Shown: positions 8,406 through 18,366, numbered from the stretch's first letter. The stretch is DNA of 64,000 bases from Actinomycetes bacterium (GCA_021808665.1 JAKBBA010000009.1:1-64000), one strand, 5' to 3'. Notes: a model not told the origin generated them from the letters alone. Numbers and translations: made by a program.

Positions 8406-9827
8406 GTGACTGACATCGAAAAGCTCGATCTCATCGACGCCCTGAACGAGGCGCCAGTAAGCCAGTTCCACACCAAGGCGATCTTCACCTCGGGTATGGG
8501 CTTCTTCACTGATGCCTACGACCTTTTCATCATCGGGACGGCGTCTACGCTGATCGCCAAGCAATGGCACTTGGACTCCACCCAAACCGGCCTGATCAAC
8601 TCCATGACCCTGCTCGGCGCCTTTTTCGGAGCGATTCTCTACGGTCGACTCGCCGACAAGGTCGGCCGGAAGAAGATATACGGTCTCGAAGCTGGCGTAA
8701 TGGTCGTCGCTGCCCTAGCGTCGGCGCTGTCCCCGGGCGTGGTCTTCTTAATCGTATGTAGGTTCATACTCGGGTTGGGAGTCGGCGGCGACTACCCGGT
8801 GTCAGCGGTGATCATGAGCGAGTACTCCAACCGCAAAGACAGGGGAAAGCTCGTCGGACTCGTGTTCGCGATGCAAGCATTGGGGACCGTGACCGGCTAC
8901 GCAGCCGGCCTTGCTCTTCTGTCTTCCGGCCTGGCATCCCCCGACGTTTGGCGGATCCTGCTTGCCCTGGGTGCCGTGCCCGCAGCTGCAGTGCTCTACT
9001 CGCGGCGCAAGATGCCAGAATCTCCCCGCTACCTTGCGATGACACAAGGACGCTCAGCCGAGGCGCTCGCAGCGGTTGCCGAGTACTCCGAAGGAACTCT
9101 ACGCCCGACCTCGGTGCGGGCCTCGGCGAAGGTGTCGCTCGGTGAGTTCTTCTCCAACCGACGCTACATGTTGACCTTGCTCGGCACCGCAGGCACCTGG
9201 TTCGTCTTCGACTACGCCTACTACGGAAACTCGGTGTCGTCTCCTCTTATCGTCAAGCAAGTACTCGGAGCCCACTCGACCATCGAGCAATCCCTGGCGC
9301 TGAACCTAATCATGTTCACGGTGGCAGCCCTACCCGGGTACTACCTGGCGGCGCACTTCATGGACCGCATCGGTCACCGTAGGCTTCAGCTGATCGGCTT
9401 CCCCATGATGGGCCTCATGTTCCTGCTCATAGGAGTAATCCCGGGTATCACTTCGACGGTGGTGCCATTCCTGCTGCTCTTCGGAGCGAGCTACTACTTC
9501 GCCGAGTTCGGCCCGAACGAGACGACCTTCGTCCTAGCGGCCGAATGCTTCCCGACGTCTGCCAGGACCACGGGGCACGGCATATCGGCCGGCGTAGCGA
9601 AGTTCGGTGCTTTTCTAGGAGTGTATCTTTTCCCGGACATCTCCAAGGCGTTCGGCATCGGCGGAGCCCTCGAATTCTCGGCCGGCATGGCCTTGATCGG
9701 AACGTTCCTAACGCTGCTCATCCCCGAGACAGCCCAACGCAGCCTTGAGGACATAACCCAAGAAGTGGTCATCGTCGAAGCGGAGCGGATAGTAGCTAAG
9801 GCTCCCGTGACCCGCTCGACACGGTAA
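8406..9827 (+). CDS. MFS phosphate:proton symporter (PHS family)
   Basis: A 473-residue permease related to fungal PHO84-type phosphate/H+ symporters. Seen: the family hallmark GMGFFTDAYDLFIIG in TM1 (near residues 29-45), GRLADKVGRKKIYGLE motif A, LGVGGDYPVSAVIMSEYSN in TM4, and FGPNETTFVLAAECFPTSAR in the second half, all diagnostic. Twelve membrane segments are expected. Start is GTG at 8406 with GGAG about 9 nt before. It is immediately followed by the pst operon, so the region carries a proton-coupled and an ATP-driven phosphate uptake system side by side. Confidence 0.85.
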   Translation: MTDIEKLDLIDALNEAPVSQFHTKAIFTSGMGFFTDAYDLFIIGTASTLIAKQWHLDSTQTGLINSMTLLGAFFGAILYGRLADKVGRKKIYGLEAGVMVVAALASALSPGVVFLIVCRFILGLGVGGDYPVSAVIMSEYSNRKDRGKLVGLVFAMQALGTVTGYAAGLALLSSGLASPDVWRILLALGAVPAAAVLYSRRKMPESPRYLAMTQGRSAEALAAVAEYSEGTLRPTSVRASAKVSLGEFFSNRRYMLTLLGTAGTWFVFDYAYYGNSVSSPLIVKQVLGAHSTIEQSLALNLIMFTVAALPGYYLAAHFMDRIGHRRLQLIGFPMMGLMFLLIGVIPGITSTVVPFLLLFGASYYFAEFGPNETTFVLAAECFPTSARTTGHGISAGVAKFGAFLGVYLFPDISKAFGIGGALEFSAGMALIGTFLTLLIPETAQRSLEDITQEVVIVEAERIVAKAPVTRSTR

Positions 9828-9884
9828 ATGGTGAGACGGCCTCTCTCAAGGCGAGTCTCACACTCATAAATTTACGATTGCTAA

Positions 9885-9919
9885 GCGGCTACAGGGGGGC
9901 TATGCCCCCCTGTAGCCGC
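9885..9919 (+). terminator. Perfect 16-bp stem, 3-nt loop hairpin after the phosphate symporter
   Basis: GCGGCTACAGGGGGGC (9885-9900) is followed by TAT and its exact complement (9904-9919). It stands 58 bp after the symporter stop and should halt or strongly structure the transcript, although no T-run follows. Such a perfect stem could also be a protein-binding or REP-type element. Confidence 0.55.
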
Positions 9920-10025
9920 GTCAGAAGGTACTCCTCTCGATGCTGAGAGCGGCCTGAGCAGCCAATCGACGTCCACGCAAAGGGCATGCCGGACTCCCAA
10001 GCCTGCAACCTACTTTTAAGACACT

Positions 10026-10080
10026 GTTCATCTCGCCTCCCCCAGTCGTTCAACTGGATTTAACCCGCCACTGTTAGCCT
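10026..10080 (+). promoter_or_regulatory. PhoP-box-like 11-nt periodic repeats before pst operon
   Basis: GTTCATCTCGC (10026-10036) and GTTCAACTGGA (10048-10058) are exactly 22 nt apart, and TTTAACCCGCC follows in the next 11-nt register (10059-10069). This is the arrangement of actinobacterial PHO boxes. The rest of the 9828-10202 gap holds the 35-bp hairpin and no gene that I can support. Confidence 0.5.
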
Positions 10081-10202
10081 CATCTTCGTGAGCCGCATAG
10101 CACCAACGAGCAGGCGCGACCGCAGTGCGTCAGTCCCCGGCGTCCAGTGGACCAACAATGGCGAGTGATTTGCCAAAAGTTGACCATCTCGCGCCGGGTG
10201 GT

Positions 10203-10982
10203 ATGAGCACGGCGAGCAGTACCCCGATGGAAAGCGCTCTCGTGGTCCGAGATCTATCGCTCTCTTTCGGCTCGAAGAAAGTGATGGACCGGATAAACGT
10301 CGAGATCCCCAAGGGTCGCATAACAGCGCTGATAGGCCCATCCGGATCGGGTAAGAGCACTTTCCTCCGGTCTATCAACCGTATGAACGAGCGGGTCAGT
10401 GGCTTCTCGGCGGACGGCGAGATCTCCTTCCAAGGCGAAAGTGTTCTGTCGCCAAAGGTTGACCTACGCGAGTTGCGCCGTCAGGTCGGGATGCTCTTCC
10501 AGCGTCCGAACCCATTTCCGATGTCAATTGCCGACAACGTAGTCGCGGGTGTGCGGGCACATCGGATAGCCGGACGTCGGCAGTGGCCCCAGATCGCCGA
10601 GGCACGTCTTCGGGAAGTACGGCTCTGGGACGTTCTAAAAGACAGACTGAGCGACTCCCCGTTTCGCCTCTCAGGGGGACAGCAGCAGCTGCTTTGCCTC
10701 GCACGGGCACTGGCAGTCGGACCGGACATTCTGCTGCTGGACGAGCCGACGTCGTCGCTCGACCCGATCTCGATGGAATCCGTCGAGACGCTGCTGCGAA
10801 GCCTCGTCCCAGCCTTGACCCTCATAATCGTCACGCACAATCTGGCTCAGGCCAAGAGAGTGTCAGACTACACGATGTTCTTCTACGAGGGCCAGATGGT
10901 CGAGTTCGGGCCGACACCGACGATGTTCGACGACCCACAACATCCCGAGACGCAACATTACGTCAGCGGGAGAATCGGCTAG
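10203..10982 (+). CDS. pstB: Phosphate ABC transporter ATP-binding protein
   Basis: A 259-residue ABC ATPase that energises high-affinity phosphate import with PstCA and PstS. Seen: Walker A GPSGSGKST (45-53), the Q-loop LFQRPNPFPMSIADNV that is diagnostic for PstB, signature LSGGQQQ, Walker B ILLLDEP, and the switch His in IIVTHN. ATG at 10203 is used because homology begins just after it; in-frame GTG 10125 and ATG 10158 are alternatives. It is the first gene of the operon here, whereas pstB is usually last (pstSCAB). Confidence 0.9.
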   Translation: MSTASSTPMESALVVRDLSLSFGSKKVMDRINVEIPKGRITALIGPSGSGKSTFLRSINRMNERVSGFSADGEISFQGESVLSPKVDLRELRRQVGMLFQRPNPFPMSIADNVVAGVRAHRIAGRRQWPQIAEARLREVRLWDVLKDRLSDSPFRLSGGQQQLLCLARALAVGPDILLLDEPTSSLDPISMESVETLLRSLVPALTLIIVTHNLAQAKRVSDYTMFFYEGQMVEFGPTPTMFDDPQHPETQHYVSGRIG

Positions 10983-11078
10983 CTAGTCGCAGCCGTCCAT
11001 CGCCGAATCAGAACAAATTTCCCTCAAATCAATCCAGTGGAGCGTGACCGCTCCGCCTCGCGGAAAGAAGAGTTCACC

Positions 11079-12266
11079 ATGTCCAAGCACAAGATTAATT
11101 TCACGTTGAAGGCCGCCGCCGTTATAGCAGCCGGCGTGACGGTAGCGGCTTGTGGAAGCTCGTCGACCAAAGCGGCGTCGAGCTCAGCCACGACAGCCGG
11201 AAGCACTGCCACGACGGCGACCGCCTCCAGCCCTTCGTCGACCGCTGGGTCCACGAGTAGCCCTGTAACCGACCTCACCCCACCTAGTGGAACTGTGAAC
11301 CTCTCAGAGACGGGTAGCACCCTGCTCTACCCTTTGTTCCAAGAGTGGGCGCCGGCATACCACGGCCTCTACTCCAACGTGACTATCACGCCGCAAGGCA
11401 CCGGGTCGGGCACTGGCATAGCTCAGGCGGAGAAGGCGACGATAGACATCGGGGCGTCGGACGCCTACCTTCCGCCATCTGCGTTCACGACGTACCCCGG
11501 TATCGAGAACATCCCGTTGGCCATCTCCGCCCAGCAGATCAACTACAACGTTCCTGGCGTCAGCGGCAACCTCAAGCTGAGCGGGAAAGTGATCGCCGAG
11601 ATGTACACCGGCAAGATCACCAACTGGAACGACGCGGCGATAGCAGCCCTGAATCCTGGTGTGACCCTCCCAAATCTGCCGGTCGTCCCGGTGCACCGTT
11701 CCGACGGTTCTGGTGACACGTTCATCTTCACCACTTACCTGACGGACTCCGCTTCGAGCATTTGGACTGCAGGGTTCAACACCACGGTGAGCTGGCCGAA
11801 CATACCTAGCGCCCTTTCGGCTAACGGCAACGGTGGCATGGTCACCACGTGCGGGGCGACCAAGGGCTGCATCGCCTACATCGGGGTGAGCTTCCACACG
11901 CAGACCCAAGCGGCCGGCCTGGGCGAGGCTATGATCAGCAATGCGTCAGGCAATTACTTATTGCCAAGCCCCTCGACCATACAGGCCGAAGCCTCGAGCT
12001 TCGTTGCCAAGACACCAGCTAACGAGTCGCTCGCATTGATCTATGGTCCTGCTTCCAATGGGTATCCGATCATCAACTACGAGTACGGCATCGTCATGTC
12101 GCAACAGTCGTCCTCCACGACGGCCCAGGCGATAAGGGCGTTCCTCTACTGGGCGCTAGACCCCAACCACGGATCAGCGACCTCCTTCCTCGGCCCGGTG
12201 AACTTCCAGCCGCTCCCGCAATCTGTGATCGACCTCTCCGATGCCCAGATAGCCAAGATCCAGTGA
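11079..12266 (+). CDS. pstS: Phosphate-binding lipoprotein
   Basis: A 395-residue periplasmic/surface phosphate receptor. Seen: a signal peptide ending in lipobox VAAC (Cys25), a Ser/Thr/Ala-rich linker to about residue 68, then the phosphate-binding motifs ETGSTLLYPLF and PQGTGSGTGIAQ, and HRSDGSGDTFIFT. ATG at 11079 has AGAAGAG eight bases before it. The protein presents phosphate to PstCA encoded just downstream. It lies 96 bp after pstB. Confidence 0.92.
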   Translation: MSKHKINFTLKAAAVIAAGVTVAACGSSSTKAASSSATTAGSTATTATASSPSSTAGSTSSPVTDLTPPSGTVNLSETGSTLLYPLFQEWAPAYHGLYSNVTITPQGTGSGTGIAQAEKATIDIGASDAYLPPSAFTTYPGIENIPLAISAQQINYNVPGVSGNLKLSGKVIAEMYTGKITNWNDAAIAALNPGVTLPNLPVVPVHRSDGSGDTFIFTTYLTDSASSIWTAGFNTTVSWPNIPSALSANGNGGMVTTCGATKGCIAYIGVSFHTQTQAAGLGEAMISNASGNYLLPSPSTIQAEASSFVAKTPANESLALIYGPASNGYPIINYEYGIVMSQQSSSTTAQAIRAFLYWALDPNHGSATSFLGPVNFQPLPQSVIDLSDAQIAKIQ

Positions 12267-12303
12267 TTGGCGCCGTCTTAGTCTTGCCGGGCGACCGTCA
12301 TAG

Positions 12304-13380
12304 ATGATCCCAGAGAATCCACCGGGGGAGACGGGCCTCGTGGGTCCCCCGGACGACCCGCTGGCGCCCGCCGTACCTAAACGGCGGAGTGTGCTCGGCG
12401 GCGTCCTGCCCTGGCTGAGTGGGAGCGTTGCGGTCCTTCCACTCGCCGGGTTGGTCTTCATCGTAGTGGTGCTTCTGGTGGAGGCCCTCCCGGCCATCCA
12501 GCTCAACGGTGGGTCCTTCTTCACCAAGACTGCGTTCAACCTGGGTAACTCCTATGGGAGTATGGTCACCACTCACGGGGTTCAACACCCAGGTGGCGCT
12601 AGCTTCGGGATCTTCGGGTGGGCTATGGGCACCCTCGCCTCCTCCCTAATCGCAGGGATCATCGCTATCCCGGTATCAGTCTTCGGGGCGCTCGCCGTGG
12701 TCTACCGCTTGCCCAAGCGGGCCTCTAGGGTAGTCGGCTTTGCGTTAGAGGTGCTTGCGGGCATCCCGAGCGTGATCGTCGGTTTGTGGGGGGCTCTGAC
12801 ACTCGGACCGCTGTTAGCTCACCACGTGTACCCTGTGATAGCAAGGAACATCCCCGACGTACCTGTGCTGAGCTTCTTTCGAGGCTCCCCGGGCAACGGC
12901 GAGGGCCTTGCGACGACAGGTCTGGTGTTGTCGATCATGGTCATTCCGATAGTCGCTGCGACGACTCGTGATCTCCTAAGACAGGTGCCAGCTCTGCCTC
13001 AAGAAGGTGCAGCCGCTCTAGGCATGACCGACTGGGAAGTCGCCCGCGCAGTAACGATTCCCTGGGTGGCCGCTGGGATCGTGGGAGCCGCCGTCTTGGG
13101 CCTGGCCCGGGCGCTCGGCGAGACTATGGCCGTTGCCATGGTGTCAGGAGTCGTTCTGAGCGGGTCTCCGACGAGTCTCTTCGCCCCAATGACTACGGTG
13201 GCAGCGACGATCGTCACCCAACTGGACTCCGCCTTCACCGACTCAAGTGGCTTCGCCGTGAAATCACTCGCCGAGGCTGCCCTGGTTCTGGCGCTGATAA
13301 CCCTGGTCGTGAACCTTCTGGCACGCTTGCTCGTGCGTCGCGTGTCGGCAGCTGGACTGCCCGTGGGGCGTGGGCTGTGA
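12304..13380 (+). CDS. pstC: Phosphate ABC transporter permease
   Basis: A 358-residue inner-membrane permease. Seen: a hydrophilic N-terminus of about 35 residues, six expected membrane segments, and the EAA-loop [20 protein letters not shown] that contacts PstB. The stop overlaps the GTG of pstA (GTGA), so the two permease subunits are made in step. Confidence 0.92.
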   Translation: MIPENPPGETGLVGPPDDPLAPAVPKRRSVLGGVLPWLSGSVAVLPLAGLVFIVVVLLVEALPAIQLNGGSFFTKTAFNLGNSYGSMVTTHGVQHPGGASFGIFGWAMGTLASSLIAGIIAIPVSVFGALAVVYRLPKRASRVVGFALEVLAGIPSVIVGLWGALTLGPLLAHHVYPVIARNIPDVPVLSFFRGSPGNGEGLATTGLVLSIMVIPIVAATTRDLLRQVPALPQEGAAALGMTDWEVARAVTIPWVAAGIVGAAVLGLARALGETMAVAMVSGVVLSGSPTSLFAPMTTVAATIVTQLDSAFTDSSGFAVKSLAEAALVLALITLVVNLLARLLVRRVSAAGLPVGRGL

Positions 13381-14267
13381 GTACTGTGCTTTCTGGCACG
13401 ACGGCTGACCGGCCTCTGATCCGCAAGACTTTGTTGCGGCGTAGGCTCGTCGACAACGCCCTGTGGGGAGTGGCGTACCTAGCGCTGCTGGTCATCGTCG
13501 GGCCGGCGCTGTGGATCCTCTACGGCGTGGTGTCCCGGGCGGTGCCGCACTGGCAGTGGTCGGTACTGACGACCACCGGCGCCGCCGGCTCGGGCGGACT
13601 TGAGAACGAGATCCTGGGAAGCCTCGCCTTCTTGTTCGGAGTCGCGATCCTCGCCGGCGGCGTGGGAGTCGCCAGCGGCATATACCTGGCGGAGTACGCA
13701 ACGGGGCCGGTCGGCGCTGTCCTACGGACCGGTTCAGAGGTCCTAGCCGGAATTCCTTCCATCGTCATCGGCTACGTGGGCTACCTCGCATTCGTGGTCA
13801 CATTCCACTGGGGCTTCTCGCTCCTAGCCGGTCTCATAACCCTTACTTTGATGACCGTGCCCTACACCGCCAAGGCCACCGAGCTCGCATTGCGACAGGT
13901 ACCGAGTTCTTACCGCGAAGGAGCGGACGCTCTGGGGATGAGCGACTCCCACTCGTTACGCAGGATCGTGCTGCGCTCAGGTCTGCCGGGCATCACGACA
14001 GGCATCTTGGTGGCTCTCGCTATCTCCTTGGGAGAGACCGCACCTCTCCTGTACACGGCAGGGTTCACGCAGGCCGATCCGACTCTCTCCCTAACCCACC
14101 AACCTGTCGCATATCTGACCTATGCCGTGTGGACGTTCTACAACCAGCCGTCTCAGAAAGCAGTCGACCTCTCCTTCGACGCAGCCCTGATACTGATCGT
14201 CCTTCTTGTCATCATCCTTCTGACAGCCAGGGCGATAGTTTCCTTCACGCAACGCAACACCGAGTAG
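13377..14267 (+). CDS. pstA: Phosphate ABC transporter permease
   Basis: A 296-residue permease forming the channel with PstC. Seen: six hydrophobic segments and the coupling loop [23 protein letters not shown] start coupled to the pstC stop. It closes the operon; no phoU or phoR follows inside the window. Confidence 0.92.
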   Translation: MSTVLSGTTADRPLIRKTLLRRRLVDNALWGVAYLALLVIVGPALWILYGVVSRAVPHWQWSVLTTTGAAGSGGLENEILGSLAFLFGVAILAGGVGVASGIYLAEYATGPVGAVLRTGSEVLAGIPSIVIGYVGYLAFVVTFHWGFSLLAGLITLTLMTVPYTAKATELALRQVPSSYREGADALGMSDSHSLRRIVLRSGLPGITTGILVALAISLGETAPLLYTAGFTQADPTLSLTHQPVAYLTYAVWTFYNQPSQKAVDLSFDAALILIVLLVIILLTARAIVSFTQRNTE

Positions 14268-14298
14268 GGGCAGCTACTCCGGAACCCCGGCTTGGGGT
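14262..14298 (+). terminator. Two small hairpins after pstA
   Basis: GAGTAG/CTACTC (14262-14267 with 14274-14279, overlapping the pstA stop) and ACCCC/GGGGT (14284-14288 with 14294-14298) lie directly after the pst operon. Both are short and lack a T-run, so the call is weak. Confidence 0.3.
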
Positions 14299-14374
14299 AG
14301 GGGGCCATCGGGACGCGGCGAACCCGGTCCCCTGAACCAGCGGGGCGGCAGCCCGCAAGGCTAGCCTCGGGTTC

Positions 14375-15412
14375 GTGAAACTAGGATTGCAACTCGGTTA
14401 CTGGGGGGCTACGCCCCCGGCTAACGCGCTCGAAAAGGTGCTCGAAGCCGAGAAGCTCGGCTTCGACATCGTCTTCACCGCCGAGGCGTACGGATCGGAC
14501 GCTCTTACCCCTCTCGCCTGGTACGGTTCGTCCACGTCGACGATAAGGCTGGGGACGTCCATCGTGCAGATGTCAGCTCGCACCCCGACAGCGACAGCGA
14601 TGGCGGCGATGACGCTCGACCATCTAAGCGGAGGGCGTTTCGCCCTGGGTTTGGGCCTGTCAGGACCGCAGGTCGTCGAAGGCTGGTACGGAAGGCCTTT
14701 CGCCCAGCCTCTCGCGAGGACACGGGAGTACGTCGACATCGTCCGGAGGGTCCTCGCCCGGGACCAGCCGGTGACCAGCGAAGGCCCCCACTACCCGATC
14801 CCATACCAGGGGCCGGGGGCGACCGGCTACGGCAAGCCGCTGCGTTCGATACTGCACCCGCTTCGCGCCGACCTTCCTGTCTACCTCGGGGCGGAAGGCC
14901 CGAAGAACGTTGCGCTGAGCGCGGAGATAGCCGACGGTTGGCTGCCGATGTACTTCTCACCACGGGTCGGCGCCATGTACCGTTCCTGGCTGGCCGAGGG
15001 GTTCGCCAGGCCCGGCGCCAGGCGTAACTCCGGGGACTTCGAGATCATGGCGAGCGTATCCGTCGTCGTCACCGACGATCGGGACAGGGTGCTCCAGTCC
15101 ATGAAGCCGACCGTCGCTTTGTACGCGGGAGGTATGGGAGCCAAAGAGGTGAACTTCCACAAGGAAGTGTTCGCCCGCATGGGCTATGAAGCCCAGGTAG
15201 AGACGATCCAGGACCTCTACCTGGCCGGCAAGAAGGACGAGGCGATAGCGGCGGTACCCGACGAGATGGTCGGCGACGTCTGCCTGGTCGGGACGGCCGA
15301 GCGCATCCGCGACGAGGTGTCCATGTGGGAGGAAGCCGGCGTCACGGCGATAGTCGTCGGCGCCAGGGACGTCGCGGAGATGCGCCGCGTCGCCGAGGCG
15401 ATCCTCGGCTAG
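14375..15412 (+). CDS. LLM-class F420-dependent oxidoreductase
   Basis: A 345-residue luciferase-like monooxygenase-fold protein. Seen: MKLGLQLGYWG at strand 1, DIVFTAEAYGSDALTPLAW, LGTSIVQMSARTPTATAMAA, LGLGLSGPQVVEGWYG and DLPVYLGAEGPKNVAL, the usual pattern of F420-dependent members (mer/F420-dehydrogenase-like). With fbiC in the same window the host should make F420. GTG start at 14375. It would reduce or oxidise an unknown organic substrate; no partner gene is adjacent. Confidence 0.85.
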   Translation: MKLGLQLGYWGATPPANALEKVLEAEKLGFDIVFTAEAYGSDALTPLAWYGSSTSTIRLGTSIVQMSARTPTATAMAAMTLDHLSGGRFALGLGLSGPQVVEGWYGRPFAQPLARTREYVDIVRRVLARDQPVTSEGPHYPIPYQGPGATGYGKPLRSILHPLRADLPVYLGAEGPKNVALSAEIADGWLPMYFSPRVGAMYRSWLAEGFARPGARRNSGDFEIMASVSVVVTDDRDRVLQSMKPTVALYAGGMGAKEVNFHKEVFARMGYEAQVETIQDLYLAGKKDEAIAAVPDEMVGDVCLVGTAERIRDEVSMWEEAGVTAIVVGARDVAEMRRVAEAILG

Positions 15413-15423
15413 GCCTAGTCGGC

Positions 15424-16668
15424 TCAGCGTCGAGCGTCGACGTTCGTGTCGAGCGCAGGTCGGTCGAGACCTGCCGGCAGCCGGTCGGCAGCGAGAGCGC
15501 TGACCAAGGCGGCTCCCAATACGAGCGCGCCGCCTGCGGTAACGACCCTGAGGTCCCCGGAGCCCGCTATGGCGCCCTGGACGACAGCCCCGAGCGGGTA
15601 GAGGATCCCCAGCGCCATCATGTAGATGCCGAGCATTCGACCTCGCAGCGTTGGAGGGGCGTGCAGCTGCACGATCGTGTTCGCGCCGGCGAGCAGCCCG
15701 ATGTAGCAGGCGCCTACCAGCACCAGCGCAGCTGCGCCGGCCCACAAGTCCGGGGCGGCAGCGTACGCGACCAGGCTGGCTACCACCCCGGCCAGATCTC
15801 CGATCAGGACCGCTCGGCGTCCGAAGCGGGACACGAGCGGTGTCACCGCCAGGGCGCCGCACACAGCGCCCACCCCCTGGGCGCTGACGAGAAGCGAAGT
15901 GCCGGCAGCGCCGGCGTGGAACACGTCGATCGCCATCGCCGGCACCAACGCGATGAACGGCGAGGCTGTCAGCGCCACGACCGATATGAGCAACACGGCG
16001 AAGCGGGCTGGGGGGTTTGACAACGTCGCCTTGGCACCCTCGGCGAGGCGACGGCGAAGTGACAGGCTGTCAGAGCGCGGCGCCGTGGCAGGCAGGCGCA
16101 GGGCGATCAGAGCGCCGAGCACGGCGAAGAAAGAAGCAGCGTTTATAGCGAACGCCCACGCATAGCCGCCAGCGGCTATCGCCAGGCCTGCGAGCGCCGG
16201 TCCGACCACCCGGCCCAGGTTGAACTGGGCGGAGGACAGCGAGATCGCTGCCCCCAACTCCTCGGGCGCTACGAGGTCGGGCATCATAGCCTGGTAGGCA
16301 GGGAACCCCACGGCCGACATCGCCCCCCCGCCCAGCACTAGAAGTGTCACCGCTCCCGGCGAGGGGTGTCCCGTAGCCGCTAGCAGAGCCAGGGCTACGG
16401 CGAAGAGCGTCTCGCCGAGTGTCGTGGCGAACAGCCAGCCGCGCCGGTCCATCCTGTCGGCCATCACACCGCCGAGAGGTGACAGCAGCCCGATCGGCAG
16501 GAAACCAGCGGCAGCAACAAGGCCCGTCCAGCCGGCCTGGCCGGTCCTGGCTGTTACAAGCACGCCCACCGCGACGGTCTGCATCCACGACCCGACGTTG
16601 GACACCAATGCCGCCGACCACAAAAGAGCGAAGTTACGTTGTCTAAGCGGGCGAAGAGATGCAGGCAA
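15424..16668 (-). CDS. MFS exporter (MFS_3, EntS-like)
   Basis: A 414-residue, 12-segment transporter. Seen: an N-terminus PLRQRNFALLWSAALVSNVG typical of the MFS_3/enterobactin-exporter-like family, motif A-like GGVMADRMDRRGWL, and a central GPALAGLAIAAGG. The substrate is unknown; relatives export siderophores, macrolides or other small molecules. Convergent with the LLM oxidoreductase (11 bp between stops). Confidence 0.82.
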   Translation of the reverse strand: MPASLRPLRQRNFALLWSAALVSNVGSWMQTVAVGVLVTARTGQAGWTGLVAAAGFLPIGLLSPLGGVMADRMDRRGWLFATTLGETLFAVALALLAATGHPSPGAVTLLVLGGGAMSAVGFPAYQAMMPDLVAPEELGAAISLSSAQFNLGRVVGPALAGLAIAAGGYAWAFAINAASFFAVLGALIALRLPATAPRSDSLSLRRRLAEGAKATLSNPPARFAVLLISVVALTASPFIALVPAMAIDVFHAGAAGTSLLVSAQGVGAVCGALAVTPLVSRFGRRAVLIGDLAGVVASLVAYAAAPDLWAGAAALVLVGACYIGLLAGANTIVQLHAPPTLRGRMLGIYMMALGILYPLGAVVQGAIAGSGDLRVVTAGGALVLGAALVSALAADRLPAGLDRPALDTNVDARR

Positions 16669-16725
16669 GCGGTTCAGGGTACCCGGACGCGGGTCGGAGC
16701 GGGTCGGTAGCGTGCGGTGGGTGCC

Positions 16726-18288
16726 TTAGATTCTTAGCGGGCCGGCGGGATGGCGAAGTGCTCGGCCCCCAACCTCCCATGTCGCCGTCAGCCCGAGCTC
16801 CGAAGCGAGGTCCAGAAGCTTGCGCCCTTCCCCGTCGCCGCGACACCGTAGAGTCGAAATTCCGTAGCCTTGCCCAGGGCAAGCACGCCCGGCGGTCAAC
16901 GCCGCGCCGTCCACCCCCGAGCACAACGGTTGGATCGCCTCGTCCAACGACACCTCGGCCCGAGCGACGCGGCGCCCCAGGCGCCTGGCGGCCAGCCCTG
17001 CCAGGACGGCGAGGGCGCCGGTCAGGCCGCAGAGGGGATCCGGGTAGGAGACTGCCGGCTCGTGGAAGCGCTGATTCTCATCGCCGCCGAGCGCTGGCAA
17101 TGTGTCGCCAAGCCCTGACTGGGCGTGCACGCCGGTGCCGTAGGCGACCCAGTCCCGCTGGACGCCAGGCCCGAAAGCAGGCATCGACACCCAAAGCGGG
17201 CCGGGGCCGACCCTGCCGGGCAGGTCGAGGTTGGCCAGGACCCTCGGCGAGAAGGAGTCGATCACCACGTCGGCGCGCCGTGCGAGAGTGACGAAACGGT
17301 CCATGGCTGCGGGTTCGCGAAGGTCGAGGTCCTCGTGGGGCTTCCAACGGTTGAGGGCGTTCCACATGGCGCTGTCGCGCCCAGGGTCCACTTGGACGCC
17401 ACCGGGGTAGATGCCCCCGCCCGCGACGGCACGGGTACCGTCGGGACGAAACGCAGGTTCCACCTTGGTTACCGTCGCGCCAAGGTCGCCCAGCAGGCGG
17501 GTGGCGAGCGGCCCGGCCCACATCGACGTCAGATCCACCACCATGCAGTCAAGGCGACCGCCGGGACGTATCGGTCCGGGAGCTGGCGCCGCCTTCCCTG
17601 GCTTAGCTACTGGCGTCGCGTCGAAGCGAACGGGTATACGGGCGGGCTCCTGCGGATGTTTGCGGGGCCGGTAGTCGCAGACCGCCAGCCTCCAAAGCTG
17701 GGCCTGGGATGCCACGTCGCGGGCCGTGACTTCGCTTGCGAGAGTCCCAAGCAGGCGCTCGAAGTCGTCTGAGGCGCCGGGGGCTCCGAGGTCGGCGTGG
17801 TAAAAGCCCCCGCCGGGGGCTCGGCGAGGAGGGGCCGGGCGCATGGTGTTCGACCCCTCGTAGGAGGCCGCCAGCACGTCCGGTAGTCGCATCTCGACAG
17901 CGACGGCCGCTTCGTCGACGGTTACGGTGGCGCCGGATAGGAGACCGGCGAGCGCCCCCGCTGCGAGAGCGACCCCCGTAGCGTAGACGAGGCTTCCTTC
18001 GGGCAGGCCGGCGTCACTGAGAGCGATCGGCGACCGGCGAAGGCGGGCCCCGCTGGGCGGTAGCTGGCCGTCAGCCCGGATCCCTGTTGCCGGCAGGACC
18101 ACGTCGGGGGTCGGCGCGGTGCAGGTCCAGAAGACGTGCGGGTCGGCAGATGGGGCGTTGGGGCGGGAGGCTACCTCGACTGCCACACCCAGGCCTGCCA
18201 GCAGCCATGCTGCGACTTCCCCGGCTGCGCCGACCTGCAGGAGCTCGACCTGCAGGCCTGAGAGGGGGGCTTCGAGGGGCTCCGACAC
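16726..18288 (-). CDS. Family III CoA transferase (CaiB/BaiF type)
   Basis: A 520-residue protein, longer than the usual ~400, with a divergent N-terminal part (residues 1-250) and a better-conserved C-terminal part carrying VVDLTSMWAGPLATRLLGDLGA, TKVEPAFRPDG and YPDPLCGLTGALAVLAGLAA, where the Asp should be the catalytic nucleophile that forms the aspartyl-CoA anhydride. The length suggests a two-part or partly duplicated fold. GTG at 18288 is chosen since the frame upstream runs into a palindrome and shows no homology. It is divergent from the EXPERA gene. Confidence 0.75.
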   Translation of the reverse strand: MSEPLEAPLSGLQVELLQVGAAGEVAAWLLAGLGVAVEVASRPNAPSADPHVFWTCTAPTPDVVLPATGIRADGQLPPSGARLRRSPIALSDAGLPEGSLVYATGVALAAGALAGLLSGATVTVDEAAVAVEMRLPDVLAASYEGSNTMRPAPPRRAPGGGFYHADLGAPGASDDFERLLGTLASEVTARDVASQAQLWRLAVCDYRPRKHPQEPARIPVRFDATPVAKPGKAAPAPGPIRPGGRLDCMVVDLTSMWAGPLATRLLGDLGATVTKVEPAFRPDGTRAVAGGGIYPGGVQVDPGRDSAMWNALNRWKPHEDLDLREPAAMDRFVTLARRADVVIDSFSPRVLANLDLPGRVGPGPLWVSMPAFGPGVQRDWVAYGTGVHAQSGLGDTLPALGGDENQRFHEPAVSYPDPLCGLTGALAVLAGLAARRLGRRVARAEVSLDEAIQPLCSGVDGAALTAGRACPGQGYGISTLRCRGDGEGRKLLDLASELGLTATWEVGGRALRHPAGPLRI

Positions 18289-18313
18289 GACGTGTGGAAC
18301 ATCACAGTACTCC

Positions 18314-18340
18314 AGAGGCGGCCGCGCCGCGGCCGCCTCT
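18314..18340. promoter_or_regulatory. 27-bp perfect palindrome in divergent promoter
   Basis: AGAGGCGGCCGCG (18314-18326) and its exact complement (18328-18340) flank a single C. The palindrome sits between the CoA transferase start (18288) and the EXPERA gene start (18367). It could be an operator or a cruciform-forming site shared by both. Confidence 0.45.
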
Positions 18341-18366
18341 GGGCGAGAGCTGTAGGCTCGTGTAGC

